Shown: positions 24,941 through 37,490, counted from the stretch's first letter. The stretch: 64,000 nt of DNA from Staphylococcus simulans (GCF_002902285.1 NZ_PPRU01000015.1:1-64000); one strand, 5' to 3'. The notes: a model not told the origin generated them from the sequence alone. A program made the numbers and translations.

Positions 24941-26008
24941 ATGAAAAAGACACTTTTCATAATGTTATCTTTAGTCTTAACAGTTGTATTAGCAGCTTGC
25001 GGTAATGGTGACAGCAGCAAAGACAGCGGTAATAAAGACAGTAAAGATGCTAAGTACAGCGAAAGCAATAAGATGAAAGTTAACACAACTGTATTCGCAT
25101 TCCAAAGTTTTGCGGATCAAATCGGCGGTAAATATGCAGATGTGAAATCAATTTACCCACCAGGTACAGACTTACATAGTTTTGAACCAACACAAAAAGA
25201 AATCATGAACATTTCTAAAGGCGACTTATTTATTTATACAGACAAAGAAATGGACCCAGCAGCGGGTAAAATTGCGAAAACAATTAAAGACAACAAGAAA
25301 GTGCTTGAGTTAACAAAAGGCTTAGACAAAAACGCGATTCTTCCTGGTGAAGAACATGAGCATGAACACGAACATGAACATGGTGACCACGAAGAAGGTG
25401 AACACCACGAACACGGTGATCATGAAGAACACGGTGAACATGAAGAGCATGGTGATCACGAAGAACACCATCATCACCACGGCAAATACGATCCACATAT
25501 TTGGTTAGATCCAGTAGCAGATAAAACATTTGCGAAAGAAATCAAAGATGAATTTGTGAAAAAAGACCCTGATCACAAAGATTACTACGAAAAGAACTAC
25601 AAAAAATTAGTTCAAGACATCTCAGATGTAGATAAAGAATTAAAAGACGTTTCTAAAAACAAAAAACGCGACAAAGTGATTATCTCTCACGATTCATTAG
25701 CTTACTTAGCTAAACGTTATGACTTCGAACAAGAAGGTATTAATGGCATGAACAACGATGAACCAACACAAAAAGAATTAATGGCTATCGTTTCTGATAT
25801 CAAGAAAGAAAAACAACCATATGTATTATACGAACAAAACATCACTTCTAAAGTGACAGATATCATCAGAAAAGAAACTAACACGAAACCATTACCATTC
25901 CACAACTTATCAGTTTTAACAAAAGATGAATCAAAAGATAAAGATGTTACTTATCAATCATTAATGAAGAAAAACATCGAGTCACTGAAAAAAGCTTTAG
26001 ACAACTAA
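24941..26008 (+). CDS. Zinc-binding lipoprotein of an ABC importer (ZnuA/AdcA family, no ZinT domain)
   Basis: Cluster A-I solute-binding lipoprotein of 355 residues. The signal ends in the lipobox LAAC (Cys20). The fold is recognisable: SIYPPGTDLHSFEPTQKE with a metal His near 70, the acidic histidine-rich loop at about 137-180, DPHIWLDP, then ISHDSLAYLAKRYDFEQEG with another metal His. Staphylococcal AdcA usually has a C-terminal ZinT domain and about 515 residues; here that domain is absent. No permease or ATPase gene is adjacent, so it must share a transporter encoded elsewhere. The Zur box in its promoter supports zinc, rather than manganese, as the ligand. ATG 24941 is chosen because it starts the signal peptide and follows GGAGGG. 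Confidence 0.88.
   Translation: MKKTLFIMLSLVLTVVLAACGNGDSSKDSGNKDSKDAKYSESNKMKVNTTVFAFQSFADQIGGKYADVKSIYPPGTDLHSFEPTQKEIMNISKGDLFIYTDKEMDPAAGKIAKTIKDNKKVLELTKGLDKNAILPGEEHEHEHEHEHGDHEEGEHHEHGDHEEHGEHEEHGDHEEHHHHHGKYDPHIWLDPVADKTFAKEIKDEFVKKDPDHKDYYEKNYKKLVQDISDVDKELKDVSKNKKRDKVIISHDSLAYLAKRYDFEQEGINGMNNDEPTQKELMAIVSDIKKEKQPYVLYEQNITSKVTDIIRKETNTKPLPFHNLSVLTKDESKDKDVTYQSLMKKNIESLKKALDN
25349..25480 (+). repeat. His/Glu-coding repeat in the zinc lipoprotein gene
   Basis: About 44 codons made almost only of GAA/GAG, CAT/CAC, GGT and GAC, in imperfect units such as H-G-D-H-E-E. It encodes the zinc-trapping loop. Repeat number may vary between strains. Confidence 0.85.
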
Positions 26009-26025
26009 TGTGATTAACGTTTATG

Positions 26026-26063
26026 ATACGCATTTCCGGTTAAATCGGAAGTGCGTATTTTTT
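26026..26063 (+). terminator. Terminator of the zinc lipoprotein gene
   Basis: ATACGCATTTCCG (26026-26038) pairs with CGGAAGTGCGTAT (26046-26058), one wobble, followed by a T-run. Confidence 0.88.
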
Positions 26064-26085
26064 ATTTACATGAAACAAAATACTG

Positions 26086-26100
26086 GTATAAAAATTATAC
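26086..26100. promoter_or_regulatory. QsrR-type operator 1
   Basis: GTATA-AAAAT-TATAC, an exact fit to the GTATA-n5-TATAC palindrome described for the quinone-sensing repressor QsrR of S. aureus. It lies in the -35/spacer region ahead of TATAAT at 26107-26112. Confidence 0.7.
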
Positions 26101-26106
26101 TGGTGT

Positions 26107-26112
26107 TATAAT
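26107..26112 (+). promoter_or_regulatory. -10 box of the dioxygenase gene promoter
   Basis: TATAAT with no good -35 at the usual distance. It is flanked by the two QsrR-type operators. Confidence 0.5.
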
Positions 26113-26128
26113 GAGTTTAACAAAGTAA

Positions 26129-26143
26129 GTATAATAATTATAC
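26129..26143. promoter_or_regulatory. QsrR-type operator 2
   Basis: GTATA-ATAAT-TATAC, a second exact match, 28 bp after the first and just downstream of the expected transcription start. Ribosome binding site AGGAGG follows at 26151-26156. Confidence 0.7.
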
Positions 26144-26165
26144 TGAATAAAGGAGGTTTCCATAT

Positions 26166-27058
26166 ATGGAAAATATTAAACGCATACATCATATTTCAGC
26201 AATTGTAGGTGACGCACAAGAGAACTTAGACTTCTATCGTAATGTACTTGGCTTACAATTGATTAAACAAACAGTAAACTTCGATGACCCAGGTGTTTAT
26301 CACTTATACTTCTCAAGACAAGATGACGACAAACGTATGGTAATGACATTCTTTAACTGGCCAAATCAACATAAAGGTCGAGTGGGAAGCGGACAGGTTG
26401 GACGTATCGCATTCAGAATTCCTAAAGGCTCAATGGATGCTTGGGAAGCACATTTAAATGAACAAGGTATTGAAACTAAAATTTCTGGTTTGTTTGACGA
26501 AGCAACATTAGAATTTAATGATGTGCATGGACTAGCTTTAGCATTAGTTGAAGGACAAGAAGAAGCTGAAGATAATGCTATTATAGGTTTCCATGGTACA
26601 GAACTATTATCTGCAGATCCAGCAGGTACTCGCAGTACATTAGTTGATGATATGGGATTAAGAGTTGTTAACGAAAACCTTCTAAAATCCACTTAGAAAC
26701 AGAAGGCGAAGAAAAACACCAAATCATTATGTCTGCACAACCATTGCCAAAAGGTTTATTCGGTGTAGGTACAGTGCATCATGTGGCTTGGTCTATCCCA
26801 ACAGAAGCAGAACATTTAGAATGGCAAAAACACATGGAAGACCATGGTTACTTTGTGACAGAAGTTAAAGACCGTAACTACTTCAAAGCGATTTACTTCA
26901 AAGAAAAAGGTGACATCGTATTTGAAATGGCGACAGATGGTCCAGGTTTTGCGGTAGATGAGCCGAAAGATCAATTAGGTCAACATCTTCAATTACCGCC
27001 ACAATATGAAGATAGACGCGAAGCTTTAACGCAAAATCTTAAACCGTTGAAATTATAA
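26166..27058 (+). pseudogene. Frameshifted VOC-family ring-cleavage dioxygenase (glyoxalase family, MhqO/CatE-like)
   Basis: Two adjoining fragments in different frames together make one dioxygenase of about 297 residues. The N-terminal part (26166-26696, 176 residues) has the first vicinal-oxygen-chelate module (HHISAIVGDAQENLDFYRNVLGL). The C-terminal part (second frame, ATG at 26729, coding to 27058) has the second module (GTVHHVAWSIPTEAEH) with its metal His and the final Glu in DIVFEMATDGPGF. The frame breaks between about 26670 and 26693, most simply by loss of one base near the A-runs there; the first frame stops at TAG 26694-26696. Translating through with one base added gives a smooth family-like join. 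No slippery heptamer is visible, so this is a decayed gene or a sequencing error. The QsrR-type operators remain intact. Confidence 0.8.
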
Positions 27059-27075
27059 TATCAGTTATATAAAAG

Positions 27076-27119
27076 AACTCCTGTGCTTACTTATTTAGAG
27101 TAAGTGACAGGGGTTTTTT
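27076..27119 (+). terminator. Terminator after the dioxygenase locus
   Basis: AACTCCTGT and CTTACT pair with AGTAAG and ACAGGGGTT around a small internal loop, followed by TTTTTT. Confidence 0.85.
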
Positions 27120-27248
27120 CGTTTGAATAATGATAATAACAAGATGAGGAATTATTTTTTAAAGGTGCAAAGTGCCATAAATATTTTAACTTCGAAACAT
27201 TTGGACATATAAAAGAAAGATTTGGATATTCTATTGTTTTCAGAAAAA

Positions 27249-27262
27249 TGATAACGTTTACA
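27249..27262 (+). promoter_or_regulatory. cre site (CcpA) upstream of lacP
   Basis: TGATAACGTTTACA fits the Gram-positive cre consensus TGWNANCGNTNWCA at every defined position. It lies 74 bp before the lacP start, consistent with glucose repression of lactose uptake. Confidence 0.7.
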
Positions 27263-27336
27263 TGAATAGAAAATTAATTATTTGAAGGTACAAAGACAAC
27301 ACCAGAAATAACAATCTATAGATAGAGGTGAAAGGA

Positions 27337-28740
27337 TTGGAAAGAAAATTAACGCGCTTTGAAAAGTATGCATTTGGATTCGGAACAGTAGGAAAGGACG
27401 CCATTTTTAATATTGTCAGTTTGTTTTTAATGTTCTATATTACGGACATTGTTGGACTCTCACCCGCATTCGTCGGAGTGTTGTTCTTCGCAGCACGTAT
27501 TTGGGATGCGATTAACGACCCGATTATGGGCATGATTGTTGATAATACACACAACCGCTTCGGCAAATTCAAAACATGGCTCGTTATTGGTACATTAATT
27601 AACGCTGTCATCACAGTATTACTCTTCACAAACTTTGATTTCGCAGGCAACGGCATGTACATTTACATCTCAATCATGTACATCATATGGGGTATGACTT
27701 ATACCATTATGGACATCCCATACTGGTCTTGGTTGCCGAACCTAACAAATAATCCGCGTGAACGTGAAGAAGTTGCGGTAGTGCCACGTTTCTTTGCGAG
27801 CTTTGCGGCATTTGTGATCGGAAGCTTCGGTTTAATGTTCATCCATAAATTAGACGATTTCTTAGGTCAACCATTCAGAGGTGCAGGTATTTTTGCGCTT
27901 GCAATCATCTGTAGTATTACATTTATCATTACTATTGGTATTACAGTATTCTTCGTTCATGAAGACACTGAAATTGAAAGACAAAACGCAATTAAAGTCC
28001 GTTTTAAAGATATTTGGCGTATTCTCTTTAAAAACAAAGAGTTGCTTGCGGTAATTGGTGTAATCTTAGCATTCAACTTATGTGGACAAATGATTAACGC
28101 AATTATCTTGTATTACTTTAAATATGTGGCTGGCGTAGAAAGCTTATTCTCTGTCTTTAACACAATGATTATTATGGAAATGGGATCATTATTGATTTTC
28201 CCATACTTAGTTAAGAAAGTCGGACGTAGTGCAGTATTCAACTACGCTGTATTTGGAATTATTATTGGTTTAGTAGTTATCTTGCTTGCAGGCTTTATTG
28301 CGCCGCACGCAGCAATCTGGGTAATTATTGGCGGTGCATGTATCCGCTTCGGTACAGGTACACTTGTCGGAATCAACACAGTCGCGTTAGCTGACGTAAT
28401 CGACTACAGTGAAGTGAAATTCGGTCAACGTAACGAAAGTGTCATCACATCAACACAAACATTCTTAGTAAAATTAGCACAAGCATTTGCGGGATTAAGT
28501 GTCGGTGTCGGTTTATCAATGATTGGTTATGTGCCAAATGTTGAACAAACAACAGATACAATCTGGGGTATCAGAATCGGTATGATTGGGGTACCAATCT
28601 TCTTTATCATCATTTGTAGTATTTTATATCATAAAGCCTTCAACTTAAAAGGCGACTTCTTACGTGATATTCAACAAACACTTGAATTTAAACGTAAAAG
28701 AGAAGGACGTCCGCCGATTCATAAAGAAGAAAAACTGTAA
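27337..28740 (+). CDS. lacP: GPH-family lactose:cation symporter
   Basis: Twelve-helix glycoside-pentoside-hexuronide symporter of 467 residues. Family landmarks include [29 protein letters not shown] opening (here split across residues 22-46), AINDPIMG near 58 with the conserved Asp, and the late segment [16 protein letters not shown]. It lacks the C-terminal EIIA domain found in streptococcal LacS, so it is not controlled by HPr-dependent phosphorylation at such a domain, as in S. xylosus LacP. Two starts are possible: GTG 27328 or TTG 27337. I choose TTG because AGAGG then lies eight bases upstream. Substrate assignment as lactose rests on the adjacent lacR and lacZ. Confidence 0.85.
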   Translation: MERKLTRFEKYAFGFGTVGKDAIFNIVSLFLMFYITDIVGLSPAFVGVLFFAARIWDAINDPIMGMIVDNTHNRFGKFKTWLVIGTLINAVITVLLFTNFDFAGNGMYIYISIMYIIWGMTYTIMDIPYWSWLPNLTNNPREREEVAVVPRFFASFAAFVIGSFGLMFIHKLDDFLGQPFRGAGIFALAIICSITFIITIGITVFFVHEDTEIERQNAIKVRFKDIWRILFKNKELLAVIGVILAFNLCGQMINAIILYYFKYVAGVESLFSVFNTMIIMEMGSLLIFPYLVKKVGRSAVFNYAVFGIIIGLVVILLAGFIAPHAAIWVIIGGACIRFGTGTLVGINTVALADVIDYSEVKFGQRNESVITSTQTFLVKLAQAFAGLSVGVGLSMIGYVPNVEQTTDTIWGIRIGMIGVPIFFIIICSILYHKAFNLKGDFLRDIQQTLEFKRKREGRPPIHKEEKL

Positions 28741-28749
28741 CAATACAAT

Positions 28750-28797
28750 AAGCAGTGTTAGAGCTTTTATTCATAACTCTATCCACTGCTTTTGTTT
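28750..28797 (+). terminator. Terminator of lacP
   Basis: AAGCAGTG pairs with CACTGCTT, with an inner AGAG/CTCT stem, followed by TTTGTTTT. It separates lacP from the convergent lacR. Confidence 0.75.
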
Positions 28798-28833
28798 TAC
28801 AGCAACAAAAAAGTAGCTGCTTGATAGTTTCAT

Positions 28834-29694
28834 TTATTCAGATTGCAATGCTTTTCTGGCCTTATAATTTTTGCGGTATTGCGTAGGTGGACAGTTAAAG
28901 TACTTAGAGAAAGCCTTGGAGAAAGCAAGTGACACATCATAATTAAGTTCATCTGCAATGGCTTGCACAGTTTTATTTGTGAATTTCAGCTGTTCAGCCG
29001 CAAAAGCCATACGAAGATCGGTGAGATATCTGCTTGGTGAAGCGCCAAATTGCTTTTTGAAACGTTTATAGAGCTGACTACGGCTCATGTTTGCGACTTG
29101 AGCAGCATTATCAACAGTAGTATCTTTGCTTTTGAAGTTGTCATTGAAATATTCTAAAGCATCTTTTAAATCTGTTGCTTCACGTTGATCAGGAATTACA
29201 ATTTCTTTTTGGTTTTGTTGTGTTAGGAAATATAACAATTCAAATAGTCTTATCTTTAGTAAGATATCGTGGGTGTCCTCAGGGGTATGGCTGTTTGCCA
29301 GAATGCAGATTTTAAAGATTAATTTAAACAGTGTTTCAGTGTTTTGATTTAAGAGGACGAATTCATCTGATAAAGAAGTACGTGTAATAAAACTGATGGC
29401 ATGTGTGCCGCTGAAGCCGACCCACATATAATGCCAAGGTGTTTCTCCTGTCGCATGATATTTGACATGCATGCCTTTGAGCAATAAGAAGACATCACCT
29501 TTCTTTAAATGGTAAGTCGTATCATTCACAGTAAAGGTGCCGGTTCCTTGTGTCACGATATGCAAGACAGCAGGTTTAGTGACTTCATATTCATAGCCGT
29601 TACCTACGTATAAGTTTTCTTTGCCGCATTCATCAACTTGGGCTTCGTAGCTTGTTTTTTTAAGTTTTGTCCAAAAGACTTGCACTTGTCTCAC
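28834..29694 (-). CDS. lacR: AraC-family regulator of lactose genes
   Basis: AraC/XylS-type activator of about 286 residues. The N-terminal cupin ligand domain spans about 20-150 (LHIVTQGTGTFTVNDTTYHLKKGD, shortened here). The C-terminal two-helix-turn-helix domain spans about 185-280, with MSRSQLYKRFKKQFGASP and the final YDVSLAFSKAFSKYFNCPPTQYRK blocks. It lies divergent to lacZ and convergent with lacP, matching the S. xylosus regulator type but not its exact gene order. The longest frame runs to 29778 into the lacZ promoter; GTG at 29694 with purine-rich AGAGAGAAAGAG ahead is a more likely start, and GTG 29685 is possible. It presumably senses lactose or allolactose. Confidence 0.82.
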   Translation of the reverse strand: MRQVQVFWTKLKKTSYEAQVDECGKENLYVGNGYEYEVTKPAVLHIVTQGTGTFTVNDTTYHLKKGDVFLLLKGMHVKYHATGETPWHYMWVGFSGTHAISFITRTSLSDEFVLLNQNTETLFKLIFKICILANSHTPEDTHDILLKIRLFELLYFLTQQNQKEIVIPDQREATDLKDALEYFNDNFKSKDTTVDNAAQVANMSRSQLYKRFKKQFGASPSRYLTDLRMAFAAEQLKFTNKTVQAIADELNYDVSLAFSKAFSKYFNCPPTQYRKNYKARKALQSE

Positions 29695-32730
<3,036 letters not shown>

Positions 32731-32782
32731 ATCCTAGTACACGAGACAAATCACAAGCTATAAAAATAAGATATAACCACAA

Positions 32783-32824
32783 AAAAGCAGAAGGTGACGT
32801 TTAATCAGTCAACCTTCTGCTTTT
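32783..32824. terminator. Bidirectional terminator between lacZ and fbp
   Basis: AAAAGCAGAAGGT (32783-32795) pairs with 32812-32824, A-run before and T-run after, between convergent genes. Confidence 0.88.
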
Positions 32825-32835
32825 CTTTATGGTTA

Positions 32836-34788
32836 TTAATCTGTATAGCGATGAGACATAAGTTCTTTTAAGTTGCGGATTTCTTCTTTGATGAATTGTC
32901 CTGTGTTCGTATCGCGGATACGTTTACGTTGAAGTTCTTTATCGACAAGACGTTTTGTAGATAATTCATCTGCACCGTATCGTAATACGTTTTCTTTCGT
33001 GTTGAAGTGTTGGTGTGCCACTAGCTGCATACCGTAAGAGTTGTACAGTAACGTATAACCCGCAATACCTGTTGTAGATTGATACACTTTAGAGAAGCCG
33101 CCATCAATGACGATCATTTTACCGTCGGCTTTAATCGGATCTTCACCATCAATTTCTTTGACTGGTGTATGCCCGTTAATGATATGACCTTGTTCAGGAT
33201 CTAAATCAAAGTCTTCTAAGAGTTTGCCTACAACTTTAGGGTCTTCACGTAGTGAATAATATGGGTTCTTTTCTTCTTTATGAGTTGCTTTATCTTTAAT
33301 GAAATAACGTTCGAATGTTGTCATGGCACGTTTTCCGAATAATGAAGAATATTTACCTGTCCATAAATACCAAACTAAGTCAGTTGCTAAATCATCGGTA
33401 ATATCTTTATTTCGGAATGCTTTACGCATATACATTTCGAATTGGTCTAATAATGGACGGCCAGCATAGAATGTGCCATCAATTTCCATGCCTTCCATAT
33501 TGCCATGTTCATCAATCGGGATACAGCCGTGAATTAATAAATTACCGTTGTAAGGTAAGTAAAGTGAACCTTTATCCATTAAGAATGTCATATGACGTTT
33601 AAGCTTTTCTGATTCTTGTACAGAAACTAATAATTTATCAATGACTTCTTGTTCTTCTGGTAATAATTTAGCTGGGTCTTCTGGATCTACCGTTACGAAA
33701 CATGTATCTGTTAATTCATGTGTTTGGCCATGTAATGTATACGTTAAGTTATCATAGTCAACATGTTCTAAGACTAAGCGTTCTTCCATTTCGAAAGAAG
33801 GACGACGTTTGATAATCGGCATTTCTAATTTGAATTGAATCATCGCAATGGCTTGATGAATTTTAGTGATTTGAAGTTGTTCTTGTTCAGATAAGTTAGA
33901 ATCAGAACGTAATTTTGGACGGAAAGCTGGGTTATCACCATAGTATTTTTCAGCTAAGTTTAATAATGGACGTAAGTTGATACCGTAAGCATCTTCAACG
34001 ATATTCAAGTTATCGTAACGTGCACAAATACGTAAGATGTTAGCTAGGCAGACACGAGAACCGGCATAGGCACCAATCCAAATCGCATCGTGGTTGCCCC
34101 ATTGGATATCAACAGAATGATAGTTGATTAATGTTTCTACAATTTTTTCAGGTTCAGGACCACGATCATAAATATCACCGACAACATGTAAGTGATCTAC
34201 GACTAGACGTTGAATTGTGTAAGATAAACCGATAATTAAATCGTCTGCTTGTTGAGTTTCGATGATTTGACGCATCAACGTATTGTAGTAAGGTGTTTTA
34301 TTCTCAAGTTCGTTAGTTTTATAAAGTAACTCTTCGACAATATAAACAAACTTTTTAGGTAATGCTTTACGTAATTTAGAACGTGTATATTTTGAAGCGG
34401 AATATTGAACCATTTGAATCATTTGGTCAATACGTGTTTCATACCAACGGTTTAATGGCTCTTTTGTTTCGAAGCTGCTTTTAACCATTCTTAATTTATC
34501 TTCTGGATAATAAATTAAAGCAGTGAAGTCGCTGATTTCTTGGTTCGACATTTTATCTTTGAAGATGTCGTTGACTTTCGTACGAACATTGCCTGAACCG
34601 TTACGTAAGACATGTTGGAAAGATTCATATTCTCCATGTAAGTCACTGACAAAGTGTTCTGTACCTTTTGGTAATTCTAAAATAGATTCTAGACTGATAA
34701 TTTCTGATGCAAGTTGTTCTTCATGGTTGAATTTCTCTGCAAGTAAATCGAAATACTTATTTTTAAGTTCACGTTCGTTGGTAATCAT
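32836..34788 (-). CDS. fbp: Fructose-1,6-bisphosphatase, class III
   Basis: Gluconeogenic phosphatase converting fructose-1,6-bisphosphate to fructose-6-phosphate. The 650-residue protein belongs to the Firmicutes-specific class III, of calcineurin-type metallophosphoesterase fold. Metal-binding motifs are [10 protein letters not shown] (near 43), GDIYDRGPE (near 203) and QWGNHDAIW (near 231), with HGxxPxxE-type and GHTP late motifs ([11 protein letters not shown]). Length is close to the S. aureus enzyme. AGGAGG lies five bases before ATG. A cre-like site lies 23-36 bp upstream of the start, in line with repression by glucose. It is a single-gene unit convergent with lacZ. Confidence 0.95.
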   Translation of the reverse strand: MITNERELKNKYFDLLAEKFNHEEQLASEIISLESILELPKGTEHFVSDLHGEYESFQHVLRNGSGNVRTKVNDIFKDKMSNQEISDFTALIYYPEDKLRMVKSSFETKEPLNRWYETRIDQMIQMVQYSASKYTRSKLRKALPKKFVYIVEELLYKTNELENKTPYYNTLMRQIIETQQADDLIIGLSYTIQRLVVDHLHVVGDIYDRGPEPEKIVETLINYHSVDIQWGNHDAIWIGAYAGSRVCLANILRICARYDNLNIVEDAYGINLRPLLNLAEKYYGDNPAFRPKLRSDSNLSEQEQLQITKIHQAIAMIQFKLEMPIIKRRPSFEMEERLVLEHVDYDNLTYTLHGQTHELTDTCFVTVDPEDPAKLLPEEQEVIDKLLVSVQESEKLKRHMTFLMDKGSLYLPYNGNLLIHGCIPIDEHGNMEGMEIDGTFYAGRPLLDQFEMYMRKAFRNKDITDDLATDLVWYLWTGKYSSLFGKRAMTTFERYFIKDKATHKEEKNPYYSLREDPKVVGKLLEDFDLDPEQGHIINGHTPVKEIDGEDPIKADGKMIVIDGGFSKVYQSTTGIAGYTLLYNSYGMQLVAHQHFNTKENVLRYGADELSTKRLVDKELQRKRIRDTNTGQFIKEEIRNLKELMSHRYTD

Positions 34789-34810
34789 TTGTGCCTCCTG
34801 GGTTTAATAA

Positions 34811-34824
34811 TAATAGCGCTTACA
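34811..34824 (-). promoter_or_regulatory. cre-like site upstream of fbp
   Basis: Read on the minus strand, TGTAAGCGCTATTA matches TGWNANCGNTNWCA except for the C near its end. The TGTAAGCGCT part is a classic cre half. It is downstream of the likely promoter, where CcpA would act as a roadblock. Confidence 0.5.
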
Positions 34825-34986
34825 TTTGATTATTGTACTTTTTTAACAATTTTTCAATGGTGACGTTTTAAAAAACTGAAAAAATAATGTGTGGTTGGAT
34901 TAGAAAGAGGGAGAATAGAGAAATAAACTAAATATTTGAATCAGCTATGTTAAAATAAAAATAACATAAAAATATCAGGAGGTCTT

Positions 34987-35844
34987 ATGACACCATTATT
35001 ATCAGTACATCATTTAACGAAACAGTTTTCTAATAGCCGCTTCTCCATCAATGATGTCTCCTTTCAAGTTGATCCAGGTGAAATTGTCGCTTTAATCGGC
35101 AAAAATGGTTCAGGCAAATCAACGTTAATTCGTATGATTGTGGGAGATTATCCTTTAACTAGCGGAGAAATCTATTTTTTCGGTCAACGTGTCTCACCTG
35201 AAGATACAGCTTACAAAAATGACATAAGTGTTGTATTTGATTCCATGAATTTCACTAAAAATATGACCGTTGATAAGTTGAATCGTATGTTTCAAAAGGT
35301 GTTCCGCCATTTTGACAGTACTTTGTTTAATGATTATATCCAGCGTTTTGAACTGCCAGAAAAACAGGCAGTTAAATTCTTTTCAAGAGGTATGTCTATG
35401 AAACTCTCTATGGCAGTCGCATTGTCACACAAAAGTCGATTATTGATTTTAGACGAAGCGACAGCAGGATTAGACGCAGCAAGTCGTGATGAGATTCAAG
35501 ATGAAATTGAAAAGTTTGTGCATGATAGCAATCGTGGTGTGTTGATGACATCTCATATTGCAGAAGATATTGACCGCTTAGCGACAAAGTTAGTTTTTCT
35601 GAGACATGGCCAAGTTTATACGCAAATTGACAAAGCAGCATTATTCAACAATTATGCACGTTTAACATGTGATGAAACAGAATTTGAAAAACTTGAAGAC
35701 GAAGATGTGTTGGCAAAAAAACACCACTTAGGTGAAGTTCAAGCGATTGTGTTAAAAAATGAACGTACTTTATCTTTTGATTTAGAACCTATCGAGTATA
35801 TTGATCAAGTCAACAAAATAATCTTAAGAGGTGAAGACATATGA
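34987..35844 (+). CDS. ABC transporter ATPase (BcrA/YtrB-like)
   Basis: ATPase of 285 residues. Walker A is GKNGSGKST near residue 38, the signature is degenerate (FSRGMSMKL near 133), Walker B is LLILDEATAGLD near 150 and the H-loop is MTSHIAED. The C-terminal 75 residues (after 215) form the extra domain of the CcmA/YtrB class. A strong AGGAGG precedes the ATG. The next gene overlaps by ATGA and encodes the permease. Similar pairs in staphylococci export antimicrobial peptides or phenol-soluble modulins and usually come with a GntR regulator; none is present here, so regulation and substrate are open. Confidence 0.88.
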   Translation: MTPLLSVHHLTKQFSNSRFSINDVSFQVDPGEIVALIGKNGSGKSTLIRMIVGDYPLTSGEIYFFGQRVSPEDTAYKNDISVVFDSMNFTKNMTVDKLNRMFQKVFRHFDSTLFNDYIQRFELPEKQAVKFFSRGMSMKLSMAVALSHKSRLLILDEATAGLDAASRDEIQDEIEKFVHDSNRGVLMTSHIAEDIDRLATKLVFLRHGQVYTQIDKAALFNNYARLTCDETEFEKLEDEDVLAKKHHLGEVQAIVLKNERTLSFDLEPIEYIDQVNKIILRGEDI

Positions 35845-36503
35845 AGGGTTTAATTTATAGTCAGTATTATTCAACTCAGAAAGCATTGTGGATCTACCTA
35901 GGTATCGGTTTATTGTTAGGTATCGGGTTCACAGCTGTGGATTTAGAAGGGTTTCAACCGTTAATTAGTTTAATCATTTTAATGTTTTCTGTTTCAGCTG
36001 CGACTGATAATTTGAAAAATGAAGCAGCAGCGGGTTGGTATAAATATGCGATTACATTACCTGTCAGTCGCAAAGAAATTGTACAAGCACATTATGCATA
36101 TTATTTTCTGTCTGCTGGATTAGGGTTAGCCATTGTTCTGTTTATTTTTGCAGGCAGATATCTATTAGGCTTCGGTACTATTACTGAATCCCTTTCAGCT
36201 ATCATGTTAGGGATAGGAATTTGTTTGTTAGTGTCATTGTTTTATCCGTGTACTTATGTGGTTGGTGCAGATAAATCGAATATAATTCAAATGATTATCA
36301 CAGGAATTATAGTAGTTACATATATCGTGTATAACACTGTAACACTTATCATTGGCGGTTATATGTATGGCTCAGGTAATGATGCCATGCAACATACTGG
36401 TTTTGAACTGGGACGCATGTCTATCTTCCTTGTCTTTGCGCTAATACTTGCGCTGTTTGGTTACTTCATAGGTTTGAACAAGTTTAAAAATCAGAATTTC
36501 TAA
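35841..36503 (+). CDS. ABC-2-type permease partner
   Basis: Membrane protein of 220 residues with six predicted helices (about 15-33, 39-55, 78-100, 109-133, 143-168, 188-212), as in ABC-2 permeases of the YtrC/BcrB type. It overlaps the ATPase gene by four bases, so the two form one transporter. The charged residues between helices II and III (NLKNEAAAGWYKYAITLPVSRKEI) match the cytoplasmic coupling loop of this family, which normally contains L-P-x-S-R-x. It ends at a terminator shared with the convergent DedA gene. Substrate unknown. Confidence 0.82.
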   Translation: MKGLIYSQYYSTQKALWIYLGIGLLLGIGFTAVDLEGFQPLISLIILMFSVSAATDNLKNEAAAGWYKYAITLPVSRKEIVQAHYAYYFLSAGLGLAIVLFIFAGRYLLGFGTITESLSAIMLGIGICLLVSLFYPCTYVVGADKSNIIQMIITGIIVVTYIVYNTVTLIIGGYMYGSGNDAMQHTGFELGRMSIFLVFALILALFGYFIGLNKFKNQNF

Positions 36504-36532
36504 AAAAGCAAAATAAATCATAACAAATAGAT

Positions 36533-36570
36533 AAAGCACACTTCATTTTTTTGAAGTGTGCTTTGTTTTC
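36533..36570. terminator. Bidirectional terminator between the ABC pair and DedA gene
   Basis: AAAGCACACTTCA (36533-36545) pairs perfectly with 36552-36564, loop TTTTTT. Confidence 0.88.
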
Positions 36571-36577
36571 GTATTGT

Positions 36578-37192
36578 TTAGTTTTGTCTATGACGGCGTT
36601 TCGCATTGTAACGGTAAGCAAAGTATACTAACGCAATTGCGATAATAGCATACATGATATATGAGTATGTATGCATTACATTTAAAATATCGTGCCAGTT
36701 ATCGCTTAACGATTTACCTAAATAGATTAAACCGAAGTTCCAAATTGTTGTGCCGACTAATGACAATGTCGCAAATGTGACGATGTTCATTTTGTTGACG
36801 CCTGCAGGAATAGTAATCAATACACGTAAGACTGGAACGAAGCGACAGATAAAGACTGCGATTGCACCGTATTTTTTAAACCAATTGTTGGCACGTTCAA
36901 CGTCTTTACCTTTAAGTTTAATCCATTTACCGTATTTGTCTACGAAGCGGTAAAGTTTCTGTTCATTAACTAAGCTACAGATGTAATACAGAATCAATAG
37001 CCCCATAAATGAAGCGACTGTTGCGATAATCAATAGCAGCCAAATAGAAATATGTGATTTTGCGGCTAATACACCTGCGAAAGTCAGCACAATTTCTGAA
37101 GGCACGAAAGGCAGGATATTCTCAGCAAGAATTAAAATGAAAATTGCGAGATATCCCCAACGCGAAATAAAGTCAGTCAGTATTTGTTCCAT
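36578..37192 (-). CDS. DedA-family membrane protein
   Basis: DedA/SNARE-associated-domain membrane protein of 204 residues with about five helices. Family features are ENILPFVPSEIVLTFAGVL near 20-40 and the motif FICRFVPVLRVLITIPAGVNKM near 118, cut here to its F-x-R-F-x-P-x-x-R core; both the Glu and Arg residues needed for function in DedA proteins are present. Such proteins help move undecaprenyl phosphate or phospholipids across the membrane. The frame opens at 37222, but the ATG at 37192 gives the usual N-terminus (MEQILTDF). Its AGGAG is 13 bases upstream, rather far, so an ATT or earlier start is conceivable. Confidence 0.85.
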   Translation of the reverse strand: MEQILTDFISRWGYLAIFILILAENILPFVPSEIVLTFAGVLAAKSHISIWLLLIIATVASFMGLLILYYICSLVNEQKLYRFVDKYGKWIKLKGKDVERANNWFKKYGAIAVFICRFVPVLRVLITIPAGVNKMNIVTFATLSLVGTTIWNFGLIYLGKSLSDNWHDILNVMHTYSYIMYAIIAIALVYFAYRYNAKRRHRQN

Positions 37193-37448
37193 GGTAATGC
37201 GATGACTCCTTTTTATGTACAAGTTTTATAATGTTTTAATTTTATTTAAAGAACACCTGTGGTTTTGTGTCCAAGCTATATTGTACTAAAAATAGAATCA
37301 AATAACATCTATTTATATATCCAGCATAAGCATGTCCAAATTTAAAAATCGTAAAAGTCAGGCGTAATCATGGTTTATTCGAGGTGTTTTATAAATAACG
37401 AAATAATATTGTGTCATTCATAGTGTTCAAATTTCTGTAAAAAAGTTA

Positions 37449-37477
37449 TTGTGAACGGTTTCAAATAGTGGTAATAT
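37449..37477 (+). promoter_or_regulatory. SigA promoter overlapped by a cre site
   Basis: TTGTGA (37449-37454), 17 bases, TAATAT (37472-37477). The cre TGTGAACGGTTTCA (37450-37463) matches the consensus at every defined position and covers the -35, so CcpA would exclude polymerase. Confidence 0.7.
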
Positions 37478-37490
37478 TTACTAGAACAAC

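Noticed and set aside
25349-25480. Short repeated units resembling a CRISPR or minisatellite
   Set aside because: They are in-frame codons for the His/Glu zinc loop; no spacers or regular repeat length.
26670-26700. Programmed -1 frameshift in the dioxygenase gene
   Set aside because: No X-XXY-YYZ heptamer in the correct phase, and no stable downstream structure was seen; mutation or sequencing error is simpler.
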